From NCBI RefSeq assembly GCF_040364665.1, contig NZ_BAABWX010000001.1, positions 2,080,495 to 2,144,494 of the forward strand: 64,000 bases of DNA, written 5' to 3'. The DNA is from Cognatishimia sp. WU-CL00825 (GTDB lineage Bacteria; Pseudomonadota; Alphaproteobacteria; Rhodobacterales; Rhodobacteraceae). The notes beneath the pieces were generated by a model that did no database searches, was not told the origin of the DNA, and worked only from the letters and a program-made list of their open reading frames with translations. The position numbers and the translations under genes were made by a program. Below, in pieces: positions 1 through 8,669 of this stretch (position 1 is the first letter of the stretch; each line of letters begins with the position of its first letter).

Positions 1-180
1 CCGAAGTCCCCAAAATGCTATGAAAGCAAATACTAGAGGCAAAACCCAAATCCCAATTAGAAACTCAACGAGAGGCGCATCGCCAACTTTGGACGCAAAA
101 TATGCGCTGTAAGCGATCCATGCTAACACAATACTCGCCAAGATACTCAGAGCGATGACAATCCGGTTCCTATCAATCAA
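1..180 (-). CDS. Partial membrane protein, runs off the left edge
   Basis: An open frame enters from position 180 (TTG start overlapping the stop of the small ORF at 173-355 by 8 nt) and stays open to base 1, so the C-terminus lies outside the window. The 60 visible residues hold two hydrophobic stretches, about residues 5-28 and 38-60, which suggests an inner-membrane protein. The overlap with the upstream ORF implies translational coupling. In a locus with RHS remnants, a membrane protein immediately after a small ORF could be an immunity protein, but this is inference from position only. No family was recognised. Confidence 0.45.
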   Translation of the reverse strand, partial: MIDRNRIVIALSILASIVLAWIAYSAYFASKVGDAPLVEFLIGIWVLPLVFAFIAFWGLR

Positions 181-355
181 AGCTGAACCCTCCATTGAGC
201 AAGCTTTGGAAACCCGTGCGAACAGCCGTCGATAACTGAGCCGAGTTACCTGCTCCAGCGTGCGGTATTCGATCTGCGCCGACAATGCTTACATTTGTAT
301 AACCATCAGTAAATGATTTAACAGACCCATACTCTTTGTTAATTTTGTCGATCAA
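173..355 (-). CDS. Small hypothetical ORF, possible decayed toxin fragment
   Basis: A 60-residue ORF with a TTG start and no convincing ribosome binding site. The same frame stays open upstream to a TGA at 407-409 and is open again beyond it, so this could be the 3' part of a longer gene broken by a nonsense codon. The product is soluble-looking and not recognised. Its stop overlaps the start of a membrane protein, a layout typical of effector/immunity pairs. It may be non-coding residue of a decayed locus. Confidence 0.3.
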   Translation of the reverse strand: MIDKINKEYGSVKSFTDGYTNVSIVGADRIPHAGAGNSAQLSTAVRTGFQSLLNGGFSFD

Positions 356-587
356 TCCTTCATAACTTCGATCACCAAAGAAGCCACCAGCAACAGCGAG
401 AAAGGATCAAACGAAAGACCCTCGAAACGCGCCGCTTGCATCACAGGCAACGCGCGGCATAACCAAACCAACCAGATGAGCCAAACACTCTCTTAGTTTA
501 GGCCCTCTTTGGACCCAAAAACTCTGCCGACGGACAGCACCCAATATACGGAGCTGACGACATCAAACTACATTTGGTCACGATCAG
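356..587. other. Degenerate stretch without a clear gene
   Basis: Between two small minus-strand ORFs there is no intact gene. On the minus strand one frame is open over roughly 40 codons, interrupted only by the TGA at 407-409, and continues into the ORF at 173-355. This looks like a decayed coding or repeat-derived sequence. No terminal inverted repeats of an insertion sequence were found. Confidence 0.3.
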
Positions 588-830
588 TCAATCGCTGAGA
601 GGCAGCCAACTCCCAGTTGAATAACCAGGGTCGGGCTCGATAAGAACCCAAATTTCTCCAGTTTTAGAGCACTTAAAGTATCGTTCAGCAATTGGTAATT
701 TGAGGTTATCGTACTCGCTTAACTCTGTGCAAATTTCTTTTGCTGTCTGTTGTTTCAACCAAACAACAAACCTTTCATATTCCCCTAAAGATACAAATCC
801 GTGGATCTTTTCCCAGTTACAACTATTCAT
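588..830 (-). CDS. Orphan RHS-associated immunity-like protein
   Basis: An 80-residue soluble protein. The N-terminus has a pattern (IHGFVSLGEYERFVVWL) that I associate with small genes sitting directly after RHS toxins, where they act as cytoplasmic immunity proteins. Two cysteines, a CSKTGEIW segment and a C-terminal PDPGYSTGSW segment fit that group. The gene lies 71 nt downstream of an RHS-core remnant (902-1084) on the same strand. The toxin domain expected between the two is absent, so this would be an orphan antidote. Start at ATG 830; the ribosome binding site is weak. Function is inferred from similarity recalled by eye and from context. Confidence 0.6.
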   Translation of the reverse strand: MNSCNWEKIHGFVSLGEYERFVVWLKQQTAKEICTELSEYDNLKLPIAERYFKCSKTGEIWVLIEPDPGYSTGSWLPLSD

Positions 831-901
831 TTATTTCACTATCCAATTTGGATTAAGTGGATTGATATTGACTTGTTCCCTCTTGAGCCCGCTAATTTAA
901 G

Positions 902-1084
902 TTAGCTCTGTTCAGGTTTTGGTCTTTCTTTGACCGGATCATTCCCCGAGTACGCATACCTATTCGTGCCGACACCTTGCTCTTGTGGGTCTAACCAATC
1001 TGGCTGAATGAACAGCGCACTCGCCGAGGATGCAAAAACGCTTAGCGCTACGGCCAAAATCAATTTCTGTAAAATGCGGAGCAT
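902..1084 (-). CDS. Mini RHS-core protein with signal peptide
   Basis: A 60-residue protein with a clear Sec signal peptide (residues 1-23, ending SSASA). It is followed directly by the last part of an RHS-repeat core: FIQPDWLDP, then GVGTNRYAYSGNDPV, the hallmark that normally sits just before the variable toxin domain of RHS proteins. After NDPV the sequence changes to a short charged tail (KERPKPEQS) and stops, with no toxin domain. AGGGGAG lies 5 nt before the ATG at 1084, so translation is plausible. It is either a decayed RHS gene whose 5' part was replaced by a signal peptide, or a small exported protein built from RHS material. Confidence 0.6.
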   Translation of the reverse strand: MLRILQKLILAVALSVFASSASALFIQPDWLDPQEQGVGTNRYAYSGNDPVKERPKPEQS

Positions 1085-1149
1085 AGAACTCCCCTGATTA
1101 ATTTAATAAGTTGCGCGCGGGTTAGGCTATCTTTGTAGGGGACGCCAAC

Positions 1150-1317
1150 CTAACTCTTCGGCCTGCGAAAATGTGCATTGGTTGATACGTTGCAAATAGG
1201 CCAATTAACTGCGCCGGCTCGCAGGCACATCCTGCGCATTTGGGTATTCTGAATGCCCGCCCGTGCCGCAACTGAAGCCGTAAATAAGAAGAGCACGGCA
1301 AGTAAAAATTGTTTCAA
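1150..1317 (-). CDS. Tiny secreted peptide with TTG start
   Basis: A 55-residue ORF from TTG at 1317 to TAG at 1150, with GGAG a few bases upstream. Residues 1-20 form a typical signal peptide (hydrophobic core FLLAVLFLFTASVAA, then ARA before the likely cleavage site). The mature part of about 35 residues is basic and contains two cysteines (MCLRAG and PICNV). No family is recognised. It is followed 65 nt later by the RHS-core mini protein on the same strand, so the two may be co-transcribed exported peptides. Confidence 0.45.
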   Translation of the reverse strand: MKQFLLAVLFLFTASVAARAGIQNTQMRRMCLRAGAVNWPICNVSTNAHFRRPKS

Positions 1318-1418
1318 AATATACTCCAGTAATCACACTCGCAAAACCATGGCCTAGTACCACGGCTCCTACCTTGTCAGAGTTCTTGGGTCTAGCTCAG
1401 CCAGTTTGGAACCCGCCT

Positions 1419-3290
1419 TTACCCCCTCTTCTCCGCCATTATCTCTCCCATGCGCGCGCCAAGCGTGGTTTCAAAATCACCCTGACGTTCTCGGATGGCG
1501 TTCAGATAAGCGTCGTTTTCAGCGGCCGGAATATCCGGGTCATAGTGCTCGGCAACGGTCAGCATCCCCTCGCGATCCATGTCGCCAAAGGCCGCAACCA
1601 TACGGTCGGCTTGATCCCGTGAATACCCAAGACATTCAATCGCAGAACGTCCCATGCGCAGCGAGCTATCATAGGTGTCGCGAATGATGTCACGACACCC
1701 TGCTGCCCACAGATCATAGACATGATTGCGGTCTACCGCGCGGGCCACAATATGCACATCCGGGTAATGCTGCTGCACGTATTTCACCAGCTCTGTGATC
1801 TGCTCCTTGCCATCAATTGCAATGACAAACAGCTTGGCCTCGGCAATCCCCGCCGCATGCAACAGATCCGGCCGGGTGGCGTCGCCATAATAGGCCTGCA
1901 CACCAAAGCTCTTGAGCATCTCAAGCTGCTTTGAGCTGAAATCCATCACCGTGGGGTTCATCCCGGCCCCGCGCAGCATGCGGCTTACAATGCCGCCGAC
2001 CCGCCCGTGCCCGGCAATAATAATATCGCTATGCTCGGCAATCTGATCCATCTCACGCTCTTCTTGGGCAGAAAACCGCGGCGCGATCACCCTGTCATAC
2101 AGAATAAACAAAGCGGGCGTCAGCAACATCGACAAGGCCACCACCAACAGCAATCGATCCGCCAGCTCTACCGGGATCACCGCATTGGCCACCGTAAACG
2201 ACAACAGCACAAAGCCAAACTCGCCGGCCTGTGCCAAACCCAGGGCAAACAGCCACCGGTCAGACCCCTGGATTTTAAAGATCAGTGCCAACACCAACAG
2301 CACCCCGGCTTTCAGCGCCATCAGACCCAGCGTCAGGCCCACAATCAGCGCCAGATTATCCAGCAAAAGCCCAAAGTTGATCCCGGCCCCAACGGTCATA
2401 AAAAACAGGCCCAGCAACAACCCCTTAAAGGGATCAATGTCGCTTTCAAGTTCATGGCGATATTCGCTGTTGGCCAGCACCACGCCCGCCAAAAACGTCC
2501 CAAGCGCCGGGGACAGACCAACCAATGTCATCAACAGGGCAATGCCCACCACCATCATCAAGGCCGTGGCCACAAACAACTCGCGCAGCTGCGCATGCGC
2601 GATAAAGCGAAAGATCGGGCTGGTCAGAAAGGCCCCGCCGACAATCACAACCGCAATCGCGCCCAGCGTCACCAGTGCCACGCCCCAGCCCGGCAAACCA
2701 TCCACCAAGCTCATCGAAGCGCCGTGGTCCCCTTCGCCACCGTGATCGGCCGCGTGTGACATCGCCTCCATCAGCTCCGGCATCGCCAGCAAAGGCACCA
2801 GCGCCAGCATCGGGATCACCGCGATATCCTGAAACAGCAGCACCGAAAAACTAGACTGCCCGCCGTCACTTTTCATCAGCCCCTTTTCACCCAGCGTCTG
2901 CAGCACAATCGCGGTGGATGACAGTGCAAACACCAGACCGATGGCCAAAGCAACCGTCCAGACCTGCCCAAAGGCCATGGCCACCAGCATCACCGCCCCG
3001 GCCGTCAATCCGACTTGGCCGCCACCCAGCCCCAACAACTTGGCGCGCATCGACCACAGCAATTTGGGTTCCAGCTCTAAGCCCACCAAAAACAACATCA
3101 TCACCACGCCAAATTCAGCAAAATGCTGAATAGACACCACATCCACATGCAGAACGGCCAAAACAGGGCTGATCACAATGCCTGCAATCAGATAGCCCAA
3201 CACCGATCCAAGCCCCAATCGCGAGGCAATGGGCACCGCCACAACGCCTGCGATCAAAAAGATAAATGCCAGTAGTAGAAAATCGGTCAT
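1419..3290 (-). CDS. KefB/KefC-type monovalent cation:proton antiporter (CPA2)
   Basis: A 623-residue inner-membrane protein. Residues about 1-390 form a CPA2 Na/H-exchanger domain with many membrane segments. Residues from about 420 form a TrkA-N/RCK domain beginning with the nucleotide-binding glycine motif IIIAGHGRVGG. Such proteins exchange K+ or Na+ for H+ and are gated by nucleotide or glutathione adducts. A His/Asp/Gly-rich loop (HAADHGGEGDHG, about residue 180) lies between membrane segments; it could bind metal but is not a family hallmark. The gene stands alone, downstream of rlmF with a gap of about 220 bp. Kef, Ybal and related subtypes cannot be separated by eye. Confidence 0.85.
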   Translation of the reverse strand: MTDFLLLAFIFLIAGVVAVPIASRLGLGSVLGYLIAGIVISPVLAVLHVDVVSIQHFAEFGVVMMLFLVGLELEPKLLWSMRAKLLGLGGGQVGLTAGAVMLVAMAFGQVWTVALAIGLVFALSSTAIVLQTLGEKGLMKSDGGQSSFSVLLFQDIAVIPMLALVPLLAMPELMEAMSHAADHGGEGDHGASMSLVDGLPGWGVALVTLGAIAVVIVGGAFLTSPIFRFIAHAQLRELFVATALMMVVGIALLMTLVGLSPALGTFLAGVVLANSEYRHELESDIDPFKGLLLGLFFMTVGAGINFGLLLDNLALIVGLTLGLMALKAGVLLVLALIFKIQGSDRWLFALGLAQAGEFGFVLLSFTVANAVIPVELADRLLLVVALSMLLTPALFILYDRVIAPRFSAQEEREMDQIAEHSDIIIAGHGRVGGIVSRMLRGAGMNPTVMDFSSKQLEMLKSFGVQAYYGDATRPDLLHAAGIAEAKLFVIAIDGKEQITELVKYVQQHYPDVHIVARAVDRNHVYDLWAAGCRDIIRDTYDSSLRMGRSAIECLGYSRDQADRMVAAFGDMDREGMLTVAEHYDPDIPAAENDAYLNAIRERQGDFETTLGARMGEIMAEKRG

Positions 3291-3510
3291 GTCGCGCGCG
3301 CCCCGTCATTTGTGCCTGTGTCGATAGCACCACAGGGGGGCCACAAATGCAAAGCGTTAAGTCAAGCCGACCGCCCTCGCACACTGGGCAAACACGAGTC
3401 TATCGTGACACGCTGCAATTCAGACAAGGACCACACGGATCTGCACATTCTGGAGTTTTCCAGAACCGTCTTCGCGAAAAACCGCTGTCTCAGACGATCA
3501 ATTACATCGC

Positions 3511-4437
3511 CTAGTCACGCGCCCCGTTTAGAAACACGGAGCGCTGTTTTCTCGGAATATAGGTCCAAGCAATGAAACGGCTGGTTTTTTGCCCCTGTGC
3601 CATTTCGGCGGTCTTCACATCGACCGCCTTGGCCCGGTCGAGAATTTTATAGAGCGGCTGAAGGTTGTCTTTTTTTGACACAAGCGAACTGAACCATAGG
3701 CACTGTTTGGCGAATTCTGTGCTTTCTTTGATCATATTCGCAATGAACCTAATCTCACCGCCCGGGCACCAAAGTTCGGCGTTTTGTCCACCGAAGTTAA
3801 GCTTTTTTGACTGCCCTTTGCCAAGGTTGCGCCATTTGCGTTGCGTGCCCTTTTTGGCCTCTTCTTTAGAGGCATGAAATGGCGGGTTGCACATGGTCAG
3901 GTGAAAAACATCTTGCGGCTTGATCACCCCACGAAAGACATTCTCCCGCATGTTTTGTTGCCTAAGGGCAATATCCAGCGCGTTGGCGTCGCAAATCCGC
4001 TTAGCTGACTGAATGGCACCTGCGTCTATATCTACCCCGGTGAAATGCCAGCCATATTCGCTTTGCCCAACAAGCGGATAAACCAAATTTGCACCCGTAC
4101 CGATGTCCAACACTTTGACATCACGCCCGCGGGGAATGACTTGATTGTTGCTGTTGGCAAGCAGGTCCGCCAGATAGTGGATGTAATCTGCACGACCAGG
4201 GATCGGAGGGCACAGGTAATTGGCCGGGATGTCCCAAAAATCAATGCCATAATAGGCCTTCAACAACGCACGGTTCAGCGTACGAACCGCCCGCACGTCT
4301 TGAAAATCAATGGTTGTCCGACCAACAGGGTTGCTGATTGTGAATGATTCCAGGTCAGGTACAAGCGCTGCCAAACGTTCAAAATCATACCCATCGCGGT
4401 GTTGATTTCGCGGATGTAGATTAGCTTTCTTGGCCAT
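3511..4437 (-). CDS. rlmF: 23S rRNA (adenine(1618)-N(6))-methyltransferase RlmF
   Basis: Class I SAM-dependent methyltransferase that methylates A1618 in the large-subunit rRNA. The protein starts with an LHPRN segment near residue 7. It carries the SAM-binding DIGTGAN at about 111-117 and the adenine-N6 catalytic motif NPPF at 184-187. An in-frame start 24 codons upstream exists, but the ATG at 4437 is preferred: it gives 308 residues, the length of the E. coli enzyme, and puts LHPRN in the usual place. The gene follows the adk terminator, in the slot where rpsM would be expected, so it is probably a separate transcription unit. Confidence 0.88.
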   Translation of the reverse strand: MAKKANLHPRNQHRDGYDFERLAALVPDLESFTISNPVGRTTIDFQDVRAVRTLNRALLKAYYGIDFWDIPANYLCPPIPGRADYIHYLADLLANSNNQVIPRGRDVKVLDIGTGANLVYPLVGQSEYGWHFTGVDIDAGAIQSAKRICDANALDIALRQQNMRENVFRGVIKPQDVFHLTMCNPPFHASKEEAKKGTQRKWRNLGKGQSKKLNFGGQNAELWCPGGEIRFIANMIKESTEFAKQCLWFSSLVSKKDNLQPLYKILDRAKAVDVKTAEMAQGQKTSRFIAWTYIPRKQRSVFLNGARD

Positions 4438-4536
4438 CACAACGCCTTTGGTTATCTGGGGGGGGGCAGGATATTGTCCCTCAGTCAGGACATCTAGGGC
4501 ACCATCCAAACATTGTCCTCACCCGTAAACGAAATA

Positions 4537-4557
4537 CCCCGCCTCAATGAGACGGGG
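4537..4557 (-). terminator. Rho-independent terminator after adk
   Basis: A 9-bp stem (CCCCGTCTC/GAGGCGGGG with one G-T pair, loop ATT) lies about 30 nt after the adk stop, followed on the minus strand by a T-rich tail. On the plus strand TTTT also follows, so it may work both ways. It ends the rplO-secY-adk unit where alpha-operon genes usually continue. Confidence 0.75.
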
Positions 4558-4585
4558 TTTTCCAATTCATTCGGTGCTCAAGCGC

Positions 4586-5161
4586 TTAACCCAGCGCTTC
4601 GGCGATCTCTGCTTTCACGGCGTCGATCTCTGCAAGACCATCCACCCAGACAAGATTACCCTTGGCATGGTAATAGCCAATAAGCGCGTTGGTCTTTTTG
4701 TAGTATTCCATCAAGCGGATCTTGAGGCTTTCCTCGTTATCATCCGCACGGGCTGTTCCACCAGCAGCCACAGCTTCAGCCGCACGGCCAACGATCCGGT
4801 CCACCAACACATCATCGTTCACGGCCAAGGCAACCACGGCGTCCAGTTTTTCGCCAACTTCCGCCAGCAAATCAGCCAAAGCATCTGCTTGGGTCAGCGT
4901 GCGCGGGAAGCCATCAAAGATGAACCCACCCTTTTTATCGCCTTCCAGCTTTTCGCGGATCAGACCAATGACGATCTCATCTGTCACCAGTTCGCCAGCA
5001 TCCATGATGGCCGCAACTTTCAGACCCATTTCGGTGCCGCTACTTTTGGCCTCCCGAAGCATGTCCCCGGTGGACAGCTGGATCATATCACGTGTTTCAA
5101 CAAGATGGCTGGCCTGTGTACCCTTACCGGCACCAGGTGGCCCAAGCAAAATAATATTCAT
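4586..5161 (-). CDS. adk: Adenylate kinase, short-lid form
   Basis: Reversible phosphoryl transfer ATP + AMP = 2 ADP in the cytoplasm. The P-loop GPPGAGKGT is at residues 7-15, the AMP-binding LSTGDMLR at about 29-36, and GFPRT in the mid-protein. The protein is 191 residues because the lid is short (about residues 118-143, IVGRAAEAV then ARADDNEES) and lacks the zinc-type cysteines of long bacterial forms. Its ATG overlaps the secY stop by 4 nt (ATGA), so the two genes are translationally coupled, as in most bacteria. Confidence 0.96.
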   Translation of the reverse strand: MNIILLGPPGAGKGTQASHLVETRDMIQLSTGDMLREAKSSGTEMGLKVAAIMDAGELVTDEIVIGLIREKLEGDKKGGFIFDGFPRTLTQADALADLLAEVGEKLDAVVALAVNDDVLVDRIVGRAAEAVAAGGTARADDNEESLKIRLMEYYKKTNALIGYYHAKGNLVWVDGLAEIDAVKAEIAEALG

Positions 5162-6522
5162 CGACGAGCAGCTCCCTTTTTACTGCGCTTCTTGCTGCCT
5201 TTGCCACGCAGCTGAGACTTTTCAATCAAGCCTTCGTACTGGTGCGCAAGCAAGTGGCTCTGAACCTGTTGGATGGTGTCCATGGTCACAGAGACCACAA
5301 TCAGAACCGAAGTGCCGCCAAAATAGAAAGGAATTGCCAATTGGCCACGTAAAATCTCTGGAAGGAGACAAACTGCCGCAAGATATGCCGAACCCAGCAC
5401 CAAAACGCGGGTCACAACATAGTCTAAATACTCTGCCGTTTTCTTACCCGGACGAATACCAGGAATGAAACCGTTCTGATTCTTCAGATTGTCGGCCACT
5501 TCGTCAGTCTTAAACGCCACGTTGAACGTATAAAAGAACGCGAAGAAAACGATCATGCCCACAAAGAACAACAGATACAGCGGCTGACCCGGTCCGAAAT
5601 ATGCCAACAAAGTTGACATGATCGGGTTGGTCGAATTGCCAGAGAACGTCGCGATTGTGGTGGGCAACAACAGCAAAGAGCTTGCGAAAATCGCTGGGAT
5701 AACACCGGCTGGGTTCACCTTGACTGGCAGGTGAGACGAGCCACCGTCATAGACTTTCATGCCAACTTGGCGACGCGGGTATTGGATGTGGATCTTGCGC
5801 AGCGCGCGTTCCATGAACACCACAAAGGCGATAGTCGCAACGACCATGATGATCACACCAACGATCACTGCCGGGCTGATGGCCCCAGAGCGACCAGACA
5901 CAAAGAACTGCGCCAAAGCCGCAGGCAGTTCTGCAACAATGCCCACAAAGATGATCAAGGAAATACCGTTGCCAATGCCGCGCGCGGTGATTTGCTCACC
6001 CAGCCACATCAAGAACATAGTACCACCGATCAAGGTGACCATGCAGGCCACAATGAAATACAGACCCGGGTTTGTCACCAAATCACCAGATTGCAGGCTG
6101 ACCGCCAGGCCGTAAGACTGCAATGTCGCCAGCACCACAGTGCCATAACGGGTGTATTGGTTGATCTTTTTGCGACCCTGCTCGCCTTCTTTTTTCAATT
6201 GCTCCAGCGCCGGAACCATTGATGTCATCAGCTGAACAATAATCGACGCCGAAATATAGGGCATAATGCCCAGAGCGAAGATCCCCATGCGGCCCAATGC
6301 GCCACCTGTGAACATTGTCAAAATACCGCCAATTCCGGTCGCCGCAGATTCCATGAACTCACGCAGGGCGTTTGCGTCGATACCGGGCACCGGAATATAT
6401 GTACCAAGGCGGTAAACGATCAAAAGACCAATCGTGAACAGGATTCGATTGCGAAGATCGGTGGCTTTACCAAGTGCTGACCAGCTTGTGTTAGCCGCCA
6501 TTTGCTCTGCTGCAGATACCAT
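5158..6522 (-). CDS. secY: Preprotein translocase subunit SecY
   Basis: Central channel of the Sec translocon: 454 residues with about ten membrane segments. The N-terminal plug region contains [12 protein letters not shown], and the cytoplasmic loop carries [14 protein letters not shown]. The start is placed at ATG 6522 (MVSAAEQMA), preceded by AGAGAG; an in-frame codon 33 nt further upstream lies close to a strong hairpin and is less likely. It lies between rplO and adk and is coupled to adk by a 4-nt overlap. A terminator-like hairpin (6546-6580) sits directly upstream of its ribosome binding site. Confidence 0.95.
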   Translation of the reverse strand: MVSAAEQMAANTSWSALGKATDLRNRILFTIGLLIVYRLGTYIPVPGIDANALREFMESAATGIGGILTMFTGGALGRMGIFALGIMPYISASIIVQLMTSMVPALEQLKKEGEQGRKKINQYTRYGTVVLATLQSYGLAVSLQSGDLVTNPGLYFIVACMVTLIGGTMFLMWLGEQITARGIGNGISLIIFVGIVAELPAALAQFFVSGRSGAISPAVIVGVIIMVVATIAFVVFMERALRKIHIQYPRRQVGMKVYDGGSSHLPVKVNPAGVIPAIFASSLLLLPTTIATFSGNSTNPIMSTLLAYFGPGQPLYLLFFVGMIVFFAFFYTFNVAFKTDEVADNLKNQNGFIPGIRPGKKTAEYLDYVVTRVLVLGSAYLAAVCLLPEILRGQLAIPFYFGGTSVLIVVSVTMDTIQQVQSHLLAHQYEGLIEKSQLRGKGSKKRSKKGAARR

Positions 6523-6545
6523 TCGGATCTCTCTATCAAATGAAA

Positions 6546-6580
6546 ACGCCGCCAAGGCCGTTTTCCGGCTCTGGCGGCGT
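6546..6580 (-). promoter_or_regulatory. Terminator-like hairpin in the rplO-secY gap
   Basis: A perfect 9-bp stem (ACGCCGCCA/TGGCGGCGT) with an inner GCCG/CGGC pairing. On the minus strand it is followed by TTTTC. It lies between rplO and secY and ends only 24 nt before the secY ATG. It could be a partial terminator or attenuator that lowers secY-adk expression relative to rplO, or a stabilising 3' end for the upstream message. Confidence 0.6.
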
Positions 6581-6634
6581 CTTTAGGAAAACTTAGAAGT
6601 GTATGTAAGCGGACACGCGCCCGCTCACAACCTC

Positions 6635-7108
6635 TTATTCAGCCGCTGGCGCGGTTGTGACTGTCAGAGAGCCGCCCGCTTTTGCAACAGCTTCGACAGC
6701 AGAGGCAGATGCGCCCGTCACTTCGATGGTTGCTTTGGCTGTGATTTCACCTTTTGCCAACACGCGCACGCCGTCTTTGACGCGACGGACCAGGCCGGAT
6801 GCAACCAAAGCTTCTTCGGTGATGGTTTCTGTGGCGTTCAATTTGCCTTCGTCGATGAATTTCTGGATCAGGCCTAGGTTTACAACGGCAAACGCCTTGC
6901 GGTTACGGCTGCTAAAGCCACGCTTAGGCAGGCGTTGGTACAATGGCATTTGACCGCCTTCGTAGCCTTTGATCGCAACACCGGAACGGGATTTCTGACC
7001 TTTGATACCACGGCCAGCCATCTTACCTTTGCCAGAGCCAGGACCACGCGCAACACGCATGCGTTTCTTGGCGGCACCAGCGTTGTCGCTGAGTTCATGT
7101 AATTTCAT
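6635..7108 (-). CDS. rplO: 50S ribosomal protein L15
   Basis: A 157-residue basic protein of the large subunit. The N-terminus MKLHELSDN, a glycine/arginine-rich region ([12 protein letters not shown]) and the [17 protein letters not shown] segment are typical of L15. The start at ATG 7108 has AAGGAGAAG upstream; longer in-frame extensions lack conservation. In a standard spc operon it follows rpmD, but here rpmD is about 14 kb away, and a promoter-like sequence lies about 100 nt upstream (7207-7235). It begins the rplO-secY-adk block. Confidence 0.97.
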   Translation of the reverse strand: MKLHELSDNAGAAKKRMRVARGPGSGKGKMAGRGIKGQKSRSGVAIKGYEGGQMPLYQRLPKRGFSSRNRKAFAVVNLGLIQKFIDEGKLNATETITEEALVASGLVRRVKDGVRVLAKGEITAKATIEVTGASASAVEAVAKAGGSLTVTTAPAAE

Positions 7109-7709
7109 GTCGCTTCTCCTTGCCGGAACTGACCCCTGAAGCGTTAAGCGGGTCAAACACGGCTTTTCTTGATTGTGATTCGAGACCCAATTCGGGCCAC
7201 TGGCCGCATATACGGCGAAGGAGATGGGGAATCAAGCTTTGACGCACCGCCAAACCACAATTTGCCACCACCCGGTCAGCACTGCGCAGGAAGCGGGGTT
7301 TGCGAAGTTTGAGGATCGGCCCAGAAGACATTCGTGAATTTTGCGGCGAATGGCCGGAAAGAGCCCAAACTGACAAATGCTGCGCTCTGTGCGAAAGACC
7401 GCATTGATGAGTGATTGAAAATGGTCTTCGCAACGAGGTTAATGGCGGAATACCCCGCCTGAGTTGGTTAATGTCAACATGCGCGCCGATATTGTGTGTT
7501 CCTGGTTAAAGCACCTTGCATTTACTTGCGTTTCAATAAATCTGCGTGATCTCAGTCAAGCCGCCGTTTTTGGTTTAGATCTCATGGACCAAATCAGATC
7601 AAATGGGCCAAAATCATTCCGAGCGCTTTGTGGAAACACCAGAATGCGCAAGCAACTGATATGCAGGCAGCCAAACGTAGTTTGTCGCTTATGACCGGCA
7701 ATTGCAGTG
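7109..7709. other. Gene-free gap upstream of rplO
   Basis: About 600 bp between rplO and the LysR gene. Open frames here lack ribosome binding sites and conserved features. The only supported element is the promoter-like sequence at 7207-7235. A short GGCGG/CCGCC repeat occurs at about 7444-7459. Confidence 0.5.
7207..7235 (-). promoter_or_regulatory. Candidate sigma-70 promoter of rplO-secY-adk
   Basis: On the minus strand TTGATT, a 17-nt spacer and TATATG, followed by GCGGCC. It is placed about 100 nt upstream of the rplO start, and no other promoter-like match was seen closer. Confidence 0.5.
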
Positions 7710-8612
7710 CTAACCATCAGCCGCCTCATTGTGTGCGGTTTCTACCAACCAATCACGCAGTAGTTTCGCCTTTTTGCCAGCATGTGGTGATTGGCGAACA
7801 TAGAAGGTTTTGGATGCGGGGCTGCAAAAATCAGTGAGTACTTGCAACGCACCGCTATTCAACAAAGGCGTTGTCAATCGTTCCCATCCAAGAACGACAC
7901 CCATCCCATCCCGTGCGGCCTGTAGGGCGATAATATAGTTATTTACTGAAAGGCCATCCGGCACCGGGCCTGAATACCCCATTTCCGCCAGCCAGTCCTT
8001 CCAGCGTGTCCATTGTCGGTCTAGCGCGTTCAGATGGATAAGCGGAAGACGTGCAAGGTCCGCCAAGTCTTTAACAGGGTTGAGCTGTGCAAAACTGGGG
8101 CTGGTTAGCGGTCGAAGCTTATCCTCGAATAGAAGCCTACACTCTCCACCATCGGATTTCATGTCACCGTAGCGAATAAGCAAGTCATAACGCTCATCGG
8201 TCCAAGGGTAATCGTTGACCTGCTGGTTAACTGTGACGTGCGCATGTTCACGCCAAAACCGACCCAGCCTCGGTGTGAGCCAGAGATGTGACATAGCTGT
8301 TGTTGCTATCACCTGAACACCGCGTTTGCTTGATTGCTTACGTAGGCTTTCGATGGCATCCGCGATATGTCCGAACCCGTGTTCCAATGCTACGTAAAGC
8401 AACGTCCCATCACGATTCAGATTCACACCGCGGTTGGTACGTTCAAAAAGCGTAATGCCAAGTTCGGATTCTAGCGCCTTGACCTGATGCGAAACCGCCG
8501 AAGGGCTGACATTTAATTCCGCCGCACCACGCTTAAAGCTGCGATGACGGGCAGCCGCTTCAAAGGCGTCGAGCGCGCTAAGTGGGGGAAGATTGAAGTG
8601 AGTTCTAGCCAT
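7710..8612 (-). CDS. LysR-family regulator, GcvA-like
   Basis: A 300-residue DNA-binding regulator. Residues about 10-65 form the winged helix-turn-helix (SFKRGAAELNVSPSAVSHQV), and the rest is the LysR substrate-binding domain. The LPPLSALDAFEAAARH start is typical of the GcvA-like branch. The start at ATG 8612 was chosen because the LysR N-terminus begins there; the frame is open far upstream but without family similarity. It is divergent from the oxygenase at 8761, with a perfect inverted repeat between the two (8670-8690), so it very likely controls that gene and itself. The effector is unknown. Confidence 0.88.
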   Translation of the reverse strand: MARTHFNLPPLSALDAFEAAARHRSFKRGAAELNVSPSAVSHQVKALESELGITLFERTNRGVNLNRDGTLLYVALEHGFGHIADAIESLRKQSSKRGVQVIATTAMSHLWLTPRLGRFWREHAHVTVNQQVNDYPWTDERYDLLIRYGDMKSDGGECRLLFEDKLRPLTSPSFAQLNPVKDLADLARLPLIHLNALDRQWTRWKDWLAEMGYSGPVPDGLSVNNYIIALQAARDGMGVVLGWERLTTPLLNSGALQVLTDFCSPASKTFYVRQSPHAGKKAKLLRDWLVETAHNEAADG

Positions 8613-8669
8613 TCCCGTTTTTCTGCATGACCATGAATGTATATACCCATTTGAAAATGACGAACATTG

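Noticed and set aside
356-587. Insertion-sequence end
   Set aside because: An open frame suggests decayed sequence, but no terminal inverted repeats, transposase motifs or target duplication were found.
2007-2759. 250-codon and 186-codon plus-strand frames opposite the antiporter
   Set aside because: Gln/His/Arg-rich translation typical of the antisense of a membrane protein gene.
7095-7433. 112-codon minus-strand ORF overlapping the start of rplO
   Set aside because: Runs through the candidate rplO promoter and out of frame with rplO; composition looks non-coding.
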